Positions 8,601 to 17,700 of a DNA stretch of 64,000 bases are shown here, piece by piece; within the stretch, counting starts at the first letter, position 1, and each line of letters opens with the position of its first letter. The notes beneath the pieces were generated by a model, which was not told the origin of the DNA, ran no database searches, and was given only the letters and a program-made list of their open reading frames with translations. Location of the stretch: the NCBI GenBank assembly GCA_964390795.1, contig CAYMLQ010000001.1, positions 1 through 64,000 on the forward strand, in the 5' to 3' direction. This DNA is from CAYMLQ01 sp964390795 (GTDB lineage Bacteria > Verrucomicrobiota > Kiritimatiellia > RFP12 > UBA1067). The position numbers were made by a program, and so were the translations under genes.

Positions 8601-10540
8601 TCCACGCCGTCATGCGTGGCTCCTACCTGCCCATACCAGTTCCCAGATGTGGTCCAGGACAGCGCGGTGTTGTCCAACGCGGTCGCCAGCGGTACGGAGG
8701 ACGCCTCGAAGTTCGCGGTCAGCGTCCGGTTACCGGTTACCGTGAAGACGTAGCTGGGCGAGGTGCTCAGAACCGTGGCCCCCTCCGTCCAGCTCTGAAA
8801 CGTATAACCGGTGTTGGGGGTGGCGGTAACTGTGCAGGTGGAGCCGGACGCCTTTGTCCCGCCGCCCGTCACCGTTCCGCCCGCCGTCGGGCTGGCGGTC
8901 ACCGTGACCGTGAAGGAACCGGGGGCCGACTCCAGAATCAAGTCCTTCCCCCAGAGGTTTCCGACCGTCGAAGACGTGCTGCGGTAGAGCGTGACCGTTT
9001 GCTCCGCGCTCTGCGCGCCGCCGCTGGAGGCGCGCAGCTTGAACGTTTCGGAGGATGCGGCACCGCTGCGGGCGAACGCGTACATGCCCTTGCTGTTGGA
9101 CGTCAGCGTCTGGATCAGCGTCCCCGCCGAACTTCTCACTTCCACCGTCGCATTCGCGACGGGAACCCCGCTCGTATTCAGCACCCGCCCGCTCAGCAGT
9201 TTCCTCTCGGAATCAGGGAAGACATTGAAGACTGCGCCCTTCAGATATGAAAATGTGAATTCGTTCTGCGGTGTGGTTCCAAGATCAGGAAGGGTATACC
9301 AAATATCGTCTGACCCCGCCCACCCCATATTCAGATGGGCATACCTTGTCCCGTTGTTATACCCGTAGCCGTCAGCGAGAATAGAATGCCCACCGCTTGA
9401 CCCTCCAACGGAAAGTTGGACAGGGTATTGACAATCAAGACTGACCAAGACGGCTTTCTGAATTGCCTCTTCTGACAGGCCGGATGAATAGTTAAAATAG
9501 GAAACAGCGCTCGCGTAGCCGAAAACCGATTTCAACTGGTCTGAAACAAGGGCCGTGTCTGTACTGCTCCCGCTGGACGAATAACTCATTTTCACCGACA
9601 CGCCCGCGTCATAGCAGAGCTTCCCGATGGCCTGTCGCTGGGCGGTAGAAAGCGACACATTTGCAGGAACGTTCGGCATGCTGCTCCACGCGTACGCCCC
9701 GCCTTTCATGGTGAGAGATTGCGCGACATTGTTGACCTTACAGGGAAACGTCTGGGGCGTGACAGACGCGGTTGGATATCCGTGAAACTTCATCAGCTGC
9801 GCCATGGCCGTCGCGACGCATCCGCATACGTAATTGTTCGCGCTATCGTCCGGGCCGACCGGCGTGTAATAGTTATAAACGGCATTTCCGCCGACCGTGC
9901 TTTGGTTCCACTTGGTCTGTACGAGCGGCGCGACGCGTACGTCGCTGACGGAAGGCACAGAGCTGAACAACTGATAATCCCGATCCCCGGCCAGAAGAGC
10001 CGCCCATTGCGCTTCAGGCGACTGCTCCTCCGGTTGCGTAACTGCGGCCAGTGCGCCTTGCTGCGGCTGCGCCGCAGCGGCGGCCAACGCCTGCTTGCTG
10101 ACCTTCATGTCTTGCATCAACATCGCGTACAACGGGTTCGCTGGATCAGGGTCGAGATCCTCCCCAGAAGAGAACGCGATGACCGGCTGGAGTCCCGTGT
10201 CTGCCGACATGACAACGAACCCGCCTTCCTCCAGATAGACCACGTGGAAAAGCGGGTCGTCCACCTTATCCGTATAGGTGAGCGCGCCAAACACCGTCTG
10301 GCCGAGTGCGGCACCCAGCGGCGTGGCGTCGCGGGCGACCCAGTTCTGAACCGCCGTTGCGGCCTGTTCCGTTGAGACCGGCGCGGCCTGAGCGAGACCA
10401 GGTACAAACGCGGTTGCGAAGAACGCGATGACGGCCTTCACAACAAAGGGCCGGCTGGCGAAATATGCCAAGCGGCCCCGAGCCTTTTCGAAAAGAACTC
10501 GAATAGGATTAAACGACCAATACCGCTGTTTCATAGCCAT
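2699..10540 (-). CDS. Giant exported C10-family cysteine peptidase (streptopain-like)
   Basis: 2613 aa from the ATG at 10540, which has a good ribosome site (GAGAGGTG); the frame also opens from a TTG at 10597, which is less likely. Order: signal peptide to about residue 52 (cleavage after AQA); propeptide 53-200; C10 peptidase 205-445 with the catalytic Cys at about 241 in CGCVATAMAQ and His at about 385 in GGHSILADGY; a carboxypeptidase-regulatory-like domain 447-530; alternating InlB-type repeats, five beta-sandwich modules (motifs FWWSVSSEA, SGSDCGWVDQ), two CARDB domains (1316-1432, 1640-1758), a Calx-beta domain (1897-2013) and an Ig (He_PIG) domain; then the shared C-terminal module 2182-2613 ending in SYDFLLL. 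Likely a secreted or surface protease; the beta modules probably bind carbohydrate or act as spacers. Substrate unknown. Followed after 9 bases by a membrane-anchored companion. Confidence 0.9.
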   Translation of the reverse strand: MAMKQRYWSFNPIRVLFEKARGRLAYFASRPFVVKAVIAFFATAFVPGLAQAAPVSTEQAATAVQNWVARDATPLGAALGQTVFGALTYTDKVDDPLFHVVYLEEGGFVVMSADTGLQPVIAFSSGEDLDPDPANPLYAMLMQDMKVSKQALAAAAAQPQQGALAAVTQPEEQSPEAQWAALLAGDRDYQLFSSVPSVSDVRVAPLVQTKWNQSTVGGNAVYNYYTPVGPDDSANNYVCGCVATAMAQLMKFHGYPTASVTPQTFPCKVNNVAQSLTMKGGAYAWSSMPNVPANVSLSTAQRQAIGKLCYDAGVSVKMSYSSSGSSTDTALVSDQLKSVFGYASAVSYFNYSSGLSEEAIQKAVLVSLDCQYPVQLSVGGSSGGHSILADGYGYNNGTRYAHLNMGWAGSDDIWYTLPDLGTTPQNEFTFSYLKGAVFNVFPDSERKLLSGRVLNTSGVPVANATVEVRSSAGTLIQTLTSNSKGMYAFARSGAASSETFKLRASSGGAQSAEQTVTLYRSTSSTVGNLWGKDLILESAPGSFTVTVTASPTAGGTVTGGGTKASGSTCTVTATPNTGYTFQSWTEGATVLSTSPSYVFTVTGNRTLTANFEASSVPLATALDNTALSWTTSGNWYGQVGATHDGVDAARSGSITHLQQSALQTTVAGPGTLSFWWSVSSEAACDFLKFYVDGTEQSGSLSGSVAWQQKSFTIPSGSHTLQWAYQKDGSAVSGSDCGWVDQVVWTPSTATYTIRTDSSPTAGGTTSGGGAKTSGASCTVTASPASGYTFVNWKENGASVSTSASYTFTVTGDRTLTASFVPTAVSLATALDNTSLAFTVGGNAGWFGQMATKYDGVDAAQSGPAGNSQASTLQTTVTGPGTLSFWWSVSSEATYDFLKFFIDGTEQSGSLSGNVAWQQKAFTISTGSHTVQWAYQKDDSGASGSDCGWVDQVTWVPTPTYYTVSCSASPAAGGSVSGGGTVASGASCTLTATPAAGYVFQNWKEGATVVSASASYTFTVVGNRTLTAQFAPVYTVTATATPSYGGTVSGGGALVSGASCTLTATPAAGYAFQNWKEGATVVSASASYTFTVTGARTLTAVFISSAISLPTALDSASLSLDTSGNGFWYGQAGTTHDGVDAAQSGAVTNTQSSTLQITVTGPGTFTFWWAVSSEQGFDLLSFYVDDVSQEALSGTTVVWQQKSVTLGSGTHTLKWTYSKDGSVNSGSDAGWVDQVSWTPNTATYTITTAASPAAGGTTSGGGTKVVGSSCTVTAMASGGWMFSNWTEGGAVVSSSPNYTFTVSGNRALTATFTASAQLPDFTVESVVFSPTTATAGGTMTALITLKNQGSVAGTVGYVDVWLDRAGVPPDGSDSDAWAQVGELAPGAIYTLNHAFTVPQGAGTKTYRVFVDSSGQTPESNEANNQRTATYTVLAPIQLGIALDNSDLAFLTGGDANWVGQSSTSHDGVDAAQSGGISNSQTNSLLATVTGPGTLSFWWKVSSEAVYDTLSCSIDGAEQAAISGQQEWAQKTFSIAAGAHVVRWTYAKDGSDYGGSDCGWVDQVVWTPPSYTITASASPSAGGTVAGAGVKPLGSTCTLTATPNSGYTFASWKAGSTVVSTQPVYAFTVTGALSLTAYFTPVALRPDFVVQSITLSSTSVIPGDSMTATISVKNQGGASGSGGSLNVWIDRSSDAPVGSAGDGWASVGTLAAGASSTFTHTFTAPASVGNKTYRAFVDSADAILESDESNNQRGATYAVTVGAANQLGGALDCEVLTWMTSGNVAWYGQSGASHDGVDAAQSGSITHSQQSVFQTVVTGPGMLTFWWSVSSEAKWDKLMFYIDGAEQPGSISGSITWQQKVFTIPVGVHTLKWVYQKDGNVSSGSDCGWVDQLTFGWGEVSFGQETYTTSGEGNSGVGGVRAVIPVSGIGPVSVKVSAQPASATSADYSFPVAGTNLTWGAGESGVKYVTVPITGDKLAEGDELFYLTLGSPVGGFVAEPRVCAVTLRDDDAGTVPNRGVFVAGVPLPPEGGRVTGGAYCLPGKTISLTAAPNTGWTFLNWEDGRQAAARKVTGEEAAECAQNGVMLCTASFKRTAEVELPQAWSPGPQEATVGVAFSVALPVASECLPRFTVTGVPTGLKLDADKGRIVGVPTKAGTYSVSFTASNAAGTAVPQTFSVTVRALPAWAQGAFNGTYYKLDSQGSREACGVATMTATALGQITGKLTFGGTNYAFTSASYTRLENGICVLEAHAQAGKAVIPLAIDVWQLAESYEQPNTVPQTLGVAVSWMVDGVLEMYRNGWKDVGLATVATNYTGYYTAVLPGASGYGSGYLTFTVDKAGNVKTAGKLADGTAVSLSGVLILTGEENVYTVLYAAPTAYKGGSFFGLAEFVKPVSGPVTVRYMDDGWSAKAVWENRSPQATQSYGSGFFRELDLTGGWYDTVGNLYMYYTGGTLSVGTDGAAPDPDLLVGTNRYTSVCWNPAGLGLTVATNRLGVMTGLAAPKVGVPVDPDKDRVWDYGSTNTVGLTVALTRATGVFKGSFKAWFDYGTTHTSKTIAYEGALTPERSDAPDGVAGRGFFLWADKASYPGPQGLPVSYAFNMSYDFLLLTAPAAE
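7248..7679 (-). repeat. Tandem 216-bp duplication of an InlB-type module
   Basis: Two adjacent, nearly identical units encode consecutive InlB-like repeats (motifs YVFQNWKEGATV and YAFQNWKEGATV). The same landmark (tagc, 7281 and 7497) recurs at exactly 216 bp, or 72 codons. The high DNA identity points to a recent in-frame duplication. Confidence 0.8.
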
Positions 10541-10701
10541 CGCCAGCACCTCTCTTAGTTTCGCTACTGAAAACACCGACGTCACTGGATGACACAAATG
10601 ATTAATGTTTGTTTAAAGTAGCATGGCTCCCATATAGGCGCAAGCCAAAATGTTGGGAAAACCCATCCCGGGCGAGCGGTGCTGGCCGCGCCTCTCATTT
10701 T

Positions 10702-13700
10702 TCAGATGAGGATAAAATCGTACGACAAGCTGAAGCCGTAGGTCACGGGCTTGCCCTGCGCGTTGAGGTACTGCGACTTGTCCGCCCACAGGAAGAAGCC
10801 GCGTCCCGCGACGCCGTTAGCGCCGTCCTCGCCTTCAGGCGTCAGCACGCCTTCGTATGCGATGCTCTTGGGCGTGTGCATCGAGCCATCGTCGAACCAT
10901 GCCTTGAAGGCCCCTTTGAAAATGCCGGTCGCACGCGTCAGGGCCATCGTAAGCCCCACGGTGTTGATGGCGCCGTACTCCCATTTCCCATCTTTCTCGG
11001 GGTCAACAGGCACACCCGCCTTCGGGGCGGTGAGGCCCGTCATGACGCCCAGCTTGTTGGTCGCCACCGCCAGAGCGACGCCGTCCGGCCGCCACCAGGC
11101 CGACGCCGTGCGGTTCGTGCCGGCGGTCAACTCCGGCGCGGGCACCCCGTCGGCCGTACCGACCGAAAGCGCCCTGTCCGCATAGTAGCGGTACAGGTTG
11201 CCGACCGTGTCGTACCAGCCGCCGGCCAGCCCGAGGCTCCGGCTGAAGCCGCCCGCGGCGTAGTCGCCCGTCGCCAGCGGGTTGCGGCTCTCCCACAGGA
11301 AGGTCGTCCCTGTCAGCGCGCACACAAAGACAGGCGAGCTACTCGAAGCTTTGTGGAACTGGAGTGCGCCGAAGAGGCAGCCGCCCTTATACGCAGCGGG
11401 AGCGGTGTGGAGCACCGCAAACACGCGCCGATCCCCGTCGAGGAGCAGCGAACCGCTCTGCGACACCACCGTGCCGTCCGCCAGTTTGCCCGCCGCCTTC
11501 ACGCCGCCAATCTTGTCCACCGTGAAAGCAAGATACCCGCTTCCATACTCCGCGCCGCCCGGCAGGGACGCCGTGTAGTAGCCCGCGTAGTTCGTCGCCG
11601 ACGCGGCCATATCCGCATCCTTCCAGACGTTGCGATACAGCACGACAGGCGCCTGACCCTCCGCGGCCCCATCCAGCCATCCCTCCGCCAGACCGAGACC
11701 GGCGGGGGCCTCCGGCTCGTTTTCAGGATGCGTCACGAGCACCGTCAGCGGCACCTTCGCCTGGCCGCCCACCGCCACGGCGGTAAACCTCAACGGCAGT
11801 CCGTTGGTGTACGACGCGGCGCTGAACGTGTAGTTCGTGCCAGCCGCGCTGAGCCTGCCGGCGACCCTGCCCTGCGCCGTCACCGTCATTTGTGCAGTCC
11901 CCGGCTCGGCACCGCCGCGCAGTGCGCAGGCGCCGGCGAAAGTCCCCTGCGCCCACAGGGGCAGAGGATCAACGGTGATGCGGATGGTCAGCACGCACGG
12001 CGTCTTGTTCACGTTTCGAGCGGTGACCAAAACCGCCCGATTGGTGACCGCCGCCGACGGCGCGCCCATAATCGCCCGTGCGGCCGCGTTGAAGGTCAGC
12101 CCTGCCGGAAGACCGGTCACCGTCACCACCGGCAGACTCTCGGACTGGATGTCCAGCGGCAGGCTGAAAAACACGCCGGCCATCGCCCGCTGCGCGCCCG
12201 GATCGGCGACCACCGGCTGCGAAACCTGGGCCGTCAGGCCGAACCAGGCCCGCACCGTCACGTTGGCGTCCGGCATCACGAGCGTGCGCACGGCCGCCTG
12301 CGTGCCATCCTCCCAGCGCAGGAAGGTGTTGTTCGCCGCGGGTTTCGCCGTCAGGGTGACTCTGGCGCCCGGCGCATAGAGCCCCGCGCCCGTCACCGTC
12401 CCGCCGCCCGCCGGCATCTCGGCCGTGAGGCGCGCCTTGACGGTGAGCGTCTGCCTCACCGGCAGAGCGGCCTTAAAGTCCGCAGTGCCCGGCTGGCTCC
12501 CCGTGATCACCGCCGCACCCGTCCCCACGACATGGACCAGCCCGTCTTCGATCTGCGCGACCTTCTCGTTGGAACTCACGTACACGACCTGCAAACCCGA
12601 CGATGCGGTTGCCCCGGGATTGAAGTTCGTGGCCTCCAGCGCAAGAACAGGCAGGGCTTTGAAGGCGATGGTCTGGCTGGCGGCGACGTTGTTGACCCGC
12701 ACCGTCCAGTTGGTTTCGGTTGTTCCCGCCCGCCGGTCCAGCGCTACGGCCTTGATCTGCACGTCCCGGAACACCACACCCTGCACGGTCGCCGCGTCCG
12801 TCTTCAACGTGAACGCGCTGGTGACCGCGTTCGGCGCGCCAGTCCGGGTCTCCCCCTTCAGAACGCCGTCCACATACCAGGTGATGTTCGACATCCCGCG
12901 CTCCACGTCGGCATCGGCCGTGTCGTTCGCCGTCGCGCTGAAAGCGACCGATGCGCCTTCGCTGACCGCCGCAGGGTTCATAACCGGCACGCGCTTGGTG
13001 ATCACTGGAAGCACGTTCTGCGCCCTGTAGACGGCCGTCAGGGTCACCTTGAGCTTAGGCATGATCAGCACCGTAACGGACTGCGTCGGAACAAAGTCGG
13101 GGCCCAGCTCCGCATCTTTCGGCGTCATCGTCCACCGGTCGAACAGATACCCGGCAGGCGGCGGATCTGCGGACACCTCCACCGGGGTTTCAAACGTATA
13201 CTCTCCACCGCCAGCGCCGTTGACGACCGTGAGCAGGTTCGTCCCGGATGGCGCATACGGCATGATCCCGAAAACTGCCGCATGCTGGCTCCACGTGTAA
13301 TTGTGAAAATAGACCGAATCCATGTTATACCAGGCGTCGCCATAGCCGGAGATCCCGAAATTGAGGTGGATCTCGTTACTGTTGCGATACCCGTCGCACA
13401 CGAGAGCGTGCCCGCCCAGTGCCGACACCATGGTGTAGTAGACCGGATGCGACTCGTCCAGATCGTTCTGGATTTTCGCAAACCAGGCCGGCGTGGTTGA
13501 ATCGGCTCTCATCTGGTACTCTTCGCAGATGTAACCGAACACCTCCCGAAACGCGCGGGCGGTCGCAAGCTGGCTACACACCGACGTTGAGGTTGCCTCG
13601 TAATTCGCCTCCATCGCCACGCCGCAATGGTACAGCAGCCGCCCGACAGCCTGTTTCTGGGCAGGCGTACACGCGGTCGTGAGGGTAGATGGCATATCGG

Positions 13701-14577
13701 CCCACTCATAGGCTTCGAGCCCGCCGACGTCGCTGATGCGATGCGTTCCGGTACAGCTCCCGTAGTCGTCCGTATAACTGAAGTCGAGGAGCGGCGCGGC
13801 CGGCTCCTCGAAATAGCGGACAATCTGCGCCATCGCGACGGGACCGCAGCCTGCGAGGGCATGGCCCTCCGAGCCGCCTGATGCCGCAGGCGCAGAAGAA
13901 TTGTAGGGCGCCTTCTGATCCCATGCCGTCGTCAGCAACGGCACGCTCGCGCTCGCCATCTCCACGGCCGGCGCCAGCGCGATTGCTTCCACGGCGACCG
14001 GAACTGCGGTCTGCGCCAACGCCTGCCAGGCCAGGCGGTAACGGGGTTCCGGCGCCCGCCGGGCACTCCGCAGCCCAGCCAGCGCCGCCACCTCGCCTCC
14101 GAGTTCGGCCTCGATCACCGCCCGGAAGCCGGCCGGCAGAGCCCCATACGACCCGCTTGCCGAATGCAGCTTAATCGGGGGCAGCTCGTCATCGGCGCGC
14201 ACGACCACAAAGCCGGACGGCTTAAGCTCCACCACGAACCCCAGGGGGCCTTCCGCGCCGTTAATCGGACGGCAGGCGCCTGCGGTGAACGCCGCCGGGG
14301 CGGCGAGCCGCCGCGCGGCCTTGGCGATGGAGGACGGCGCATAGTTCCGGTCGATGTAGGTCGAGGCCGTCAGGCGGGCGTGACCCTCCCCGACCGGGGC
14401 CGCGCTGAGCACGCCAATCTGAAGCAGGATACTCGCATAAATGAGAACCGCACGCGCGAAATGAGAACCGCCGAGGGAGACGCGGGCCTGCGCACCCTGC
14501 GTGCGCTCCTCCGTGTTGATTCGCGAAAAGCACACCTTGCTGACTGAACCTGTCCGTTCTATCGCGGTCTGCCTCAT
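10702..14577 (-). CDS. Exported C10-family cysteine peptidase (second copy)
   Basis: 1291 aa; the ATG at 14577 follows a strong AAGGAGA site. The N-terminus has an unusually long basic n-region (about 42 residues) before the hydrophobic stretch AVLIYASILLQIGVL, with likely cleavage near residue 60. The propeptide spans about 61-215. The C10 peptidase domain has its catalytic Cys244 in LAGCGPVAMAQI and His390 in LGGHALVCDGY. Behind it come an InlB-like segment (about 434-520), an Ig-like domain (520-640), a second Ig-like domain (640-715), an InlB-type repeat (716-780), a He_PIG domain (785-870) and the shared C-terminal module (872-1291, ending SYDFILI). From about residue 520 onward it is closely similar to the M64 peptidase encoded upstream, so the two share a chassis with different catalytic heads. 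It has its own promoter (14665-14693). Confidence 0.9.
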   Translation of the reverse strand: MRQTAIERTGSVSKVCFSRINTEERTQGAQARVSLGGSHFARAVLIYASILLQIGVLSAAPVGEGHARLTASTYIDRNYAPSSIAKAARRLAAPAAFTAGACRPINGAEGPLGFVVELKPSGFVVVRADDELPPIKLHSASGSYGALPAGFRAVIEAELGGEVAALAGLRSARRAPEPRYRLAWQALAQTAVPVAVEAIALAPAVEMASASVPLLTTAWDQKAPYNSSAPAASGGSEGHALAGCGPVAMAQIVRYFEEPAAPLLDFSYTDDYGSCTGTHRISDVGGLEAYEWADMPSTLTTACTPAQKQAVGRLLYHCGVAMEANYEATSTSVCSQLATARAFREVFGYICEEYQMRADSTTPAWFAKIQNDLDESHPVYYTMVSALGGHALVCDGYRNSNEIHLNFGISGYGDAWYNMDSVYFHNYTWSQHAAVFGIMPYAPSGTNLLTVVNGAGGGEYTFETPVEVSADPPPAGYLFDRWTMTPKDAELGPDFVPTQSVTVLIMPKLKVTLTAVYRAQNVLPVITKRVPVMNPAAVSEGASVAFSATANDTADADVERGMSNITWYVDGVLKGETRTGAPNAVTSAFTLKTDAATVQGVVFRDVQIKAVALDRRAGTTETNWTVRVNNVAASQTIAFKALPVLALEATNFNPGATASSGLQVVYVSSNEKVAQIEDGLVHVVGTGAAVITGSQPGTADFKAALPVRQTLTVKARLTAEMPAGGGTVTGAGLYAPGARVTLTAKPAANNTFLRWEDGTQAAVRTLVMPDANVTVRAWFGLTAQVSQPVVADPGAQRAMAGVFFSLPLDIQSESLPVVTVTGLPAGLTFNAAARAIMGAPSAAVTNRAVLVTARNVNKTPCVLTIRITVDPLPLWAQGTFAGACALRGGAEPGTAQMTVTAQGRVAGRLSAAGTNYTFSAASYTNGLPLRFTAVAVGGQAKVPLTVLVTHPENEPEAPAGLGLAEGWLDGAAEGQAPVVLYRNVWKDADMAASATNYAGYYTASLPGGAEYGSGYLAFTVDKIGGVKAAGKLADGTVVSQSGSLLLDGDRRVFAVLHTAPAAYKGGCLFGALQFHKASSSSPVFVCALTGTTFLWESRNPLATGDYAAGGFSRSLGLAGGWYDTVGNLYRYYADRALSVGTADGVPAPELTAGTNRTASAWWRPDGVALAVATNKLGVMTGLTAPKAGVPVDPEKDGKWEYGAINTVGLTMALTRATGIFKGAFKAWFDDGSMHTPKSIAYEGVLTPEGEDGANGVAGRGFFLWADKSQYLNAQGKPVTYGFSLSYDFILI

Positions 14578-14664
14578 TGGGTCTCCTTAAAAGCCTCGCA
14601 GCGCTCACACAGACGCCTCGCACCGCCGCTCGCATCACCCGCCCCCTTATGGCTGGCATGTACG

Positions 14665-14693
14665 ACTATGGTCTTATGCACAACGCGTGCCAA
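14665..14693 (-). promoter_or_regulatory. Sigma70-type promoter for the second C10 peptidase gene
   Basis: On the minus strand TTGGCA and CATAGT are separated by 17 bp, about 90 bases upstream of the ATG at 14577 and just past the terminator of the preceding gene. Confidence 0.5.
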
Positions 14694-14703
14694 AAGGCAA
14701 AAA

Positions 14704-14731
14704 GGGGCGGCTCCGCCACCGGAACCGCCCC
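14704..14731 (-). terminator. Rho-independent terminator after the M64 peptidase gene
   Basis: A 12-bp stem (ggggcggctccg / cggaaccgcccc, one G-T pair) with a 4-base loop lies 25 bases after the stop of the M64 gene. On the minus strand it is followed by a T-rich tract (CCTTTTTGCCTTTT). Confidence 0.8.
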
Positions 14732-14755
14732 CCGTTAGCTAAAACCCAATTTCCG

Positions 14756-17700
14756 TTATTGGACAGGATCGGTCAACAGTAAGAAATCATAGGATCCATT
14801 GAATGAATAAGGCACCGGCTTGTTCTGCGGGTTCAGGTACGTGGCCGCATCCGCCCACAGGAAGAAGCCGCGGCCCGCAACGCCGTCGGACGCGTCCCCG
14901 CGCACGGGCGTCAGGATGCCCTCGTACGCGACGGACTTGGAGGTATGCGTCGAGCCATAATCGAACCAAGCCTTGAACGCGCCTTTAAACACGCCCGTCG
15001 CGCGTGTCAGTGAGACCGTCAGACCCGCGGCGTTGGTCACGCTTTCGTAGTCGTACCCATCAGCCACCCGCACCGGCACGCCTGCCTTCGGGACGGTAAG
15101 GCCCGTCATGACGCCCAGCTTATTGGTCGCCACTGTCAGCGCGAGCCCGTCGGGGCGCCACCAGGCCGAGTCGTACCGGTTCGTGCCGACGGTCAGTTCC
15201 GGTACGGGCGCGCCGCTGTCCGTGCCTGCGGCAAGCTCCCGGCCCGCATAGTAGCGGTACAGGTTGCCGACAGTGTCGTACCAGCCGCCGGACAGCCCGA
15301 GGCTCCGGCTGAATCCGCCCGCGGCGTAGTTGCCCGTCGCCAGCGGACTGCGGCTCTCCCACTGTAGGGACGACCCGTACAGCGGGCGTAAGTACACGGG
15401 CGAACTGGCCGAAAACTTGTAGAACTGGACCACACCGAAGAGGCAGCCGCCCTTGTACGCCACAGGCGCCGTGTGGAGTACCGCATACACGCGGCGGCCC
15501 TCGTCTATAATCAGCGCTCCGCTCAGCGAGACGGCCGTGCCGTCCGCCAGCTTGCCCGCCGTCTTCACCCCACCTGCCTTGTCCACCGTCAAGGCCAGGT
15601 AGCCGCTGCCGTACTCCGCTCCGCCCGGCAGGGACGCCGTATAGTAGCCCGTGTAGGTCGTCGCCAACGCGGCCATGTCCGGATCCTTCCAGACGTTGCG
15701 GTACAGCACGGCCACCGGCGCGCCGCCGGGGTCGCCGGGCAGCCGTGCGGCCGCCATGCCCAAGCCCAAGGCGACCGAGCCCGCCGCCTGCGCCACGGTA
15801 AAGGACAGCGGCATGGCCGCCCTGCCAGCAGCCGCCTTCGCCGCGAAAGCGAACCCGGGCCCGTTGGTGTACGACGCCGCACTGAAGGCGTAGTTCGTGC
15901 CCGCCGCGCTCAGCTTCCCGCTGATCTTGCCTTGCGGCGTCACCGTCAACTCCGCCGTCCCGGGCGCGCCCAAGCCCGGCAGCGCACATGTGCCGCCGAA
16001 CGTCCCCACCGCCCATGCGGGCAACGGGGAGACCGTCACGGCGAAGGTCAGAGAGGCCGGAGCGCTGTTCGCGTTCTTCGCCGTGACCGTCACCGCCTTG
16101 TTCGTCACCGCTGCCGACGGCACGCCCGTCACCGACCTCGACGCGGCGTCGTACCTGAGGCCGGCGGGCAGACCGGTCACCGTCACCGCAGGCAGGCTCG
16201 CGGACTGGATGCCGAGCGGCAGGCTGAACAGGACGCCCACCGTCGCCTGCTGCGCGCCGGGGTTGGCGATCACGGGCGGCTGGATGCCGGCTGTCAGTCC
16301 GAACCAGGCCTGCACGGTCACGTTGGCGTTGGGTATCACAAGGCTTCGGGAGGCCGTCTGCGAGCCGTCCTCCCAGCGCAGGAACGTGTTGCCCGCAGCG
16401 GGCTTCGCCGACAAAGCGACCTTCGCGCCCGGCGCGTAAAGCCCCGCGCCCGTCACCGTCCCGCCGCCGGAGACGACGGCAGAAAGGCGCGCCTTGACCG
16501 TCAGCGTCTGTCTCACCGGCACAGCCGCCTTGTAGTCCGTGTTGCCCGGCTGGCTCGCCGTAATCACGGACGTGCCCGCGCCGACGATGCGGATCAGACC
16601 GTTCACGATCTGCGCCACGGACAGGTTCGAACTTTCGTAAGTCACCGGCAGCCCCGACGAGGCCGTCGCTCCCGGATTGTAATTCGTGCCGCCCAGCGTC
16701 GTAAGCGGCAGCGCCTTGAAGGCAATGGTCTGCGCGGCTATCAGGTTGTTCACCCGCAGCGTCCAGACCGCTTCAGTGGCCCCCCCCTGTTTGTCCAGCG
16801 CGACGGCCCTGACCGCCACATCGCGGGACGCCGCACCCTGCACCGTGTTCGCATCGGTCTTGTAGGCGAACGCGCTGGTGATGGCGTTGGGCGCGCCGGT
16901 CTTCGTCTCCTGCTTGAGCACGCCATCAACGAACCAGGTGATGTTGGACATCCCTCGATCAGCCACTTTGGGATCGGCACGGTCGTCCGCCGTTATGCTG
17001 AAGGAGACCGTGGCGCCTTCGCTGACAGCCGCCGGCTCAGACGCCGGAGACCGCTTCGTCACGACGGGAACCACATTTGATCCGTCGTACTGAATCGTCC
17101 AACTGACTGTTTGCGACAGCACATTCGTTCGCCAGTCCGCATTGCGCACCAGTGTCGAGTGATCCGTAACCACAGCCGAGACCGTATTTGCCCTTAATGA
17201 CAGACTGAGCGAAGCGGTTTCAAGCGAGGACACATTTTGCGCGACTGTCTGACCATTGACAGTCCAGGTCACGGCGTACTTGGCCAAAGGCAGAACAAAA
17301 GAAAGCTCCAAGCGTTTGCCGCGGTCATACGTTCCGGGCGGCGTGCTGGAGTCCACGGGACGACAGAAATCGTAAATACGCTTGATCAGAATTTCAGTAT
17401 TGACCGAGTCCCAGGCGCCATCCAACGCCCGCATTTTTGAATTTTGGCTGGGGCGGTAGATCCCGTACTGGCAGTAATACGCACCCTCAAACGTGGAAAT
17501 GCCATTGGACCCCAGCCAGTACCACCACTTGGCGTGATAGGACTGCATGGTGCCGGAAGAATACATGCTGACATTCGGCTCGCTGGGTTCGGATTCCGTA
17601 TAGCGTTCACTGTCTGCGTAATCGTATTCGTCCGCCAACAGACCGAAAGAGTGGCCGAATTCATGAAGCGCAAGATCGACGGCAGAAAAATTGTTTCCTG

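Noticed and set aside
10609..13500. A 963-codon open frame on the plus strand
   Set aside because: Antisense to the second C10 peptidase, with the same low-complexity Arg-rich composition and no start signals.
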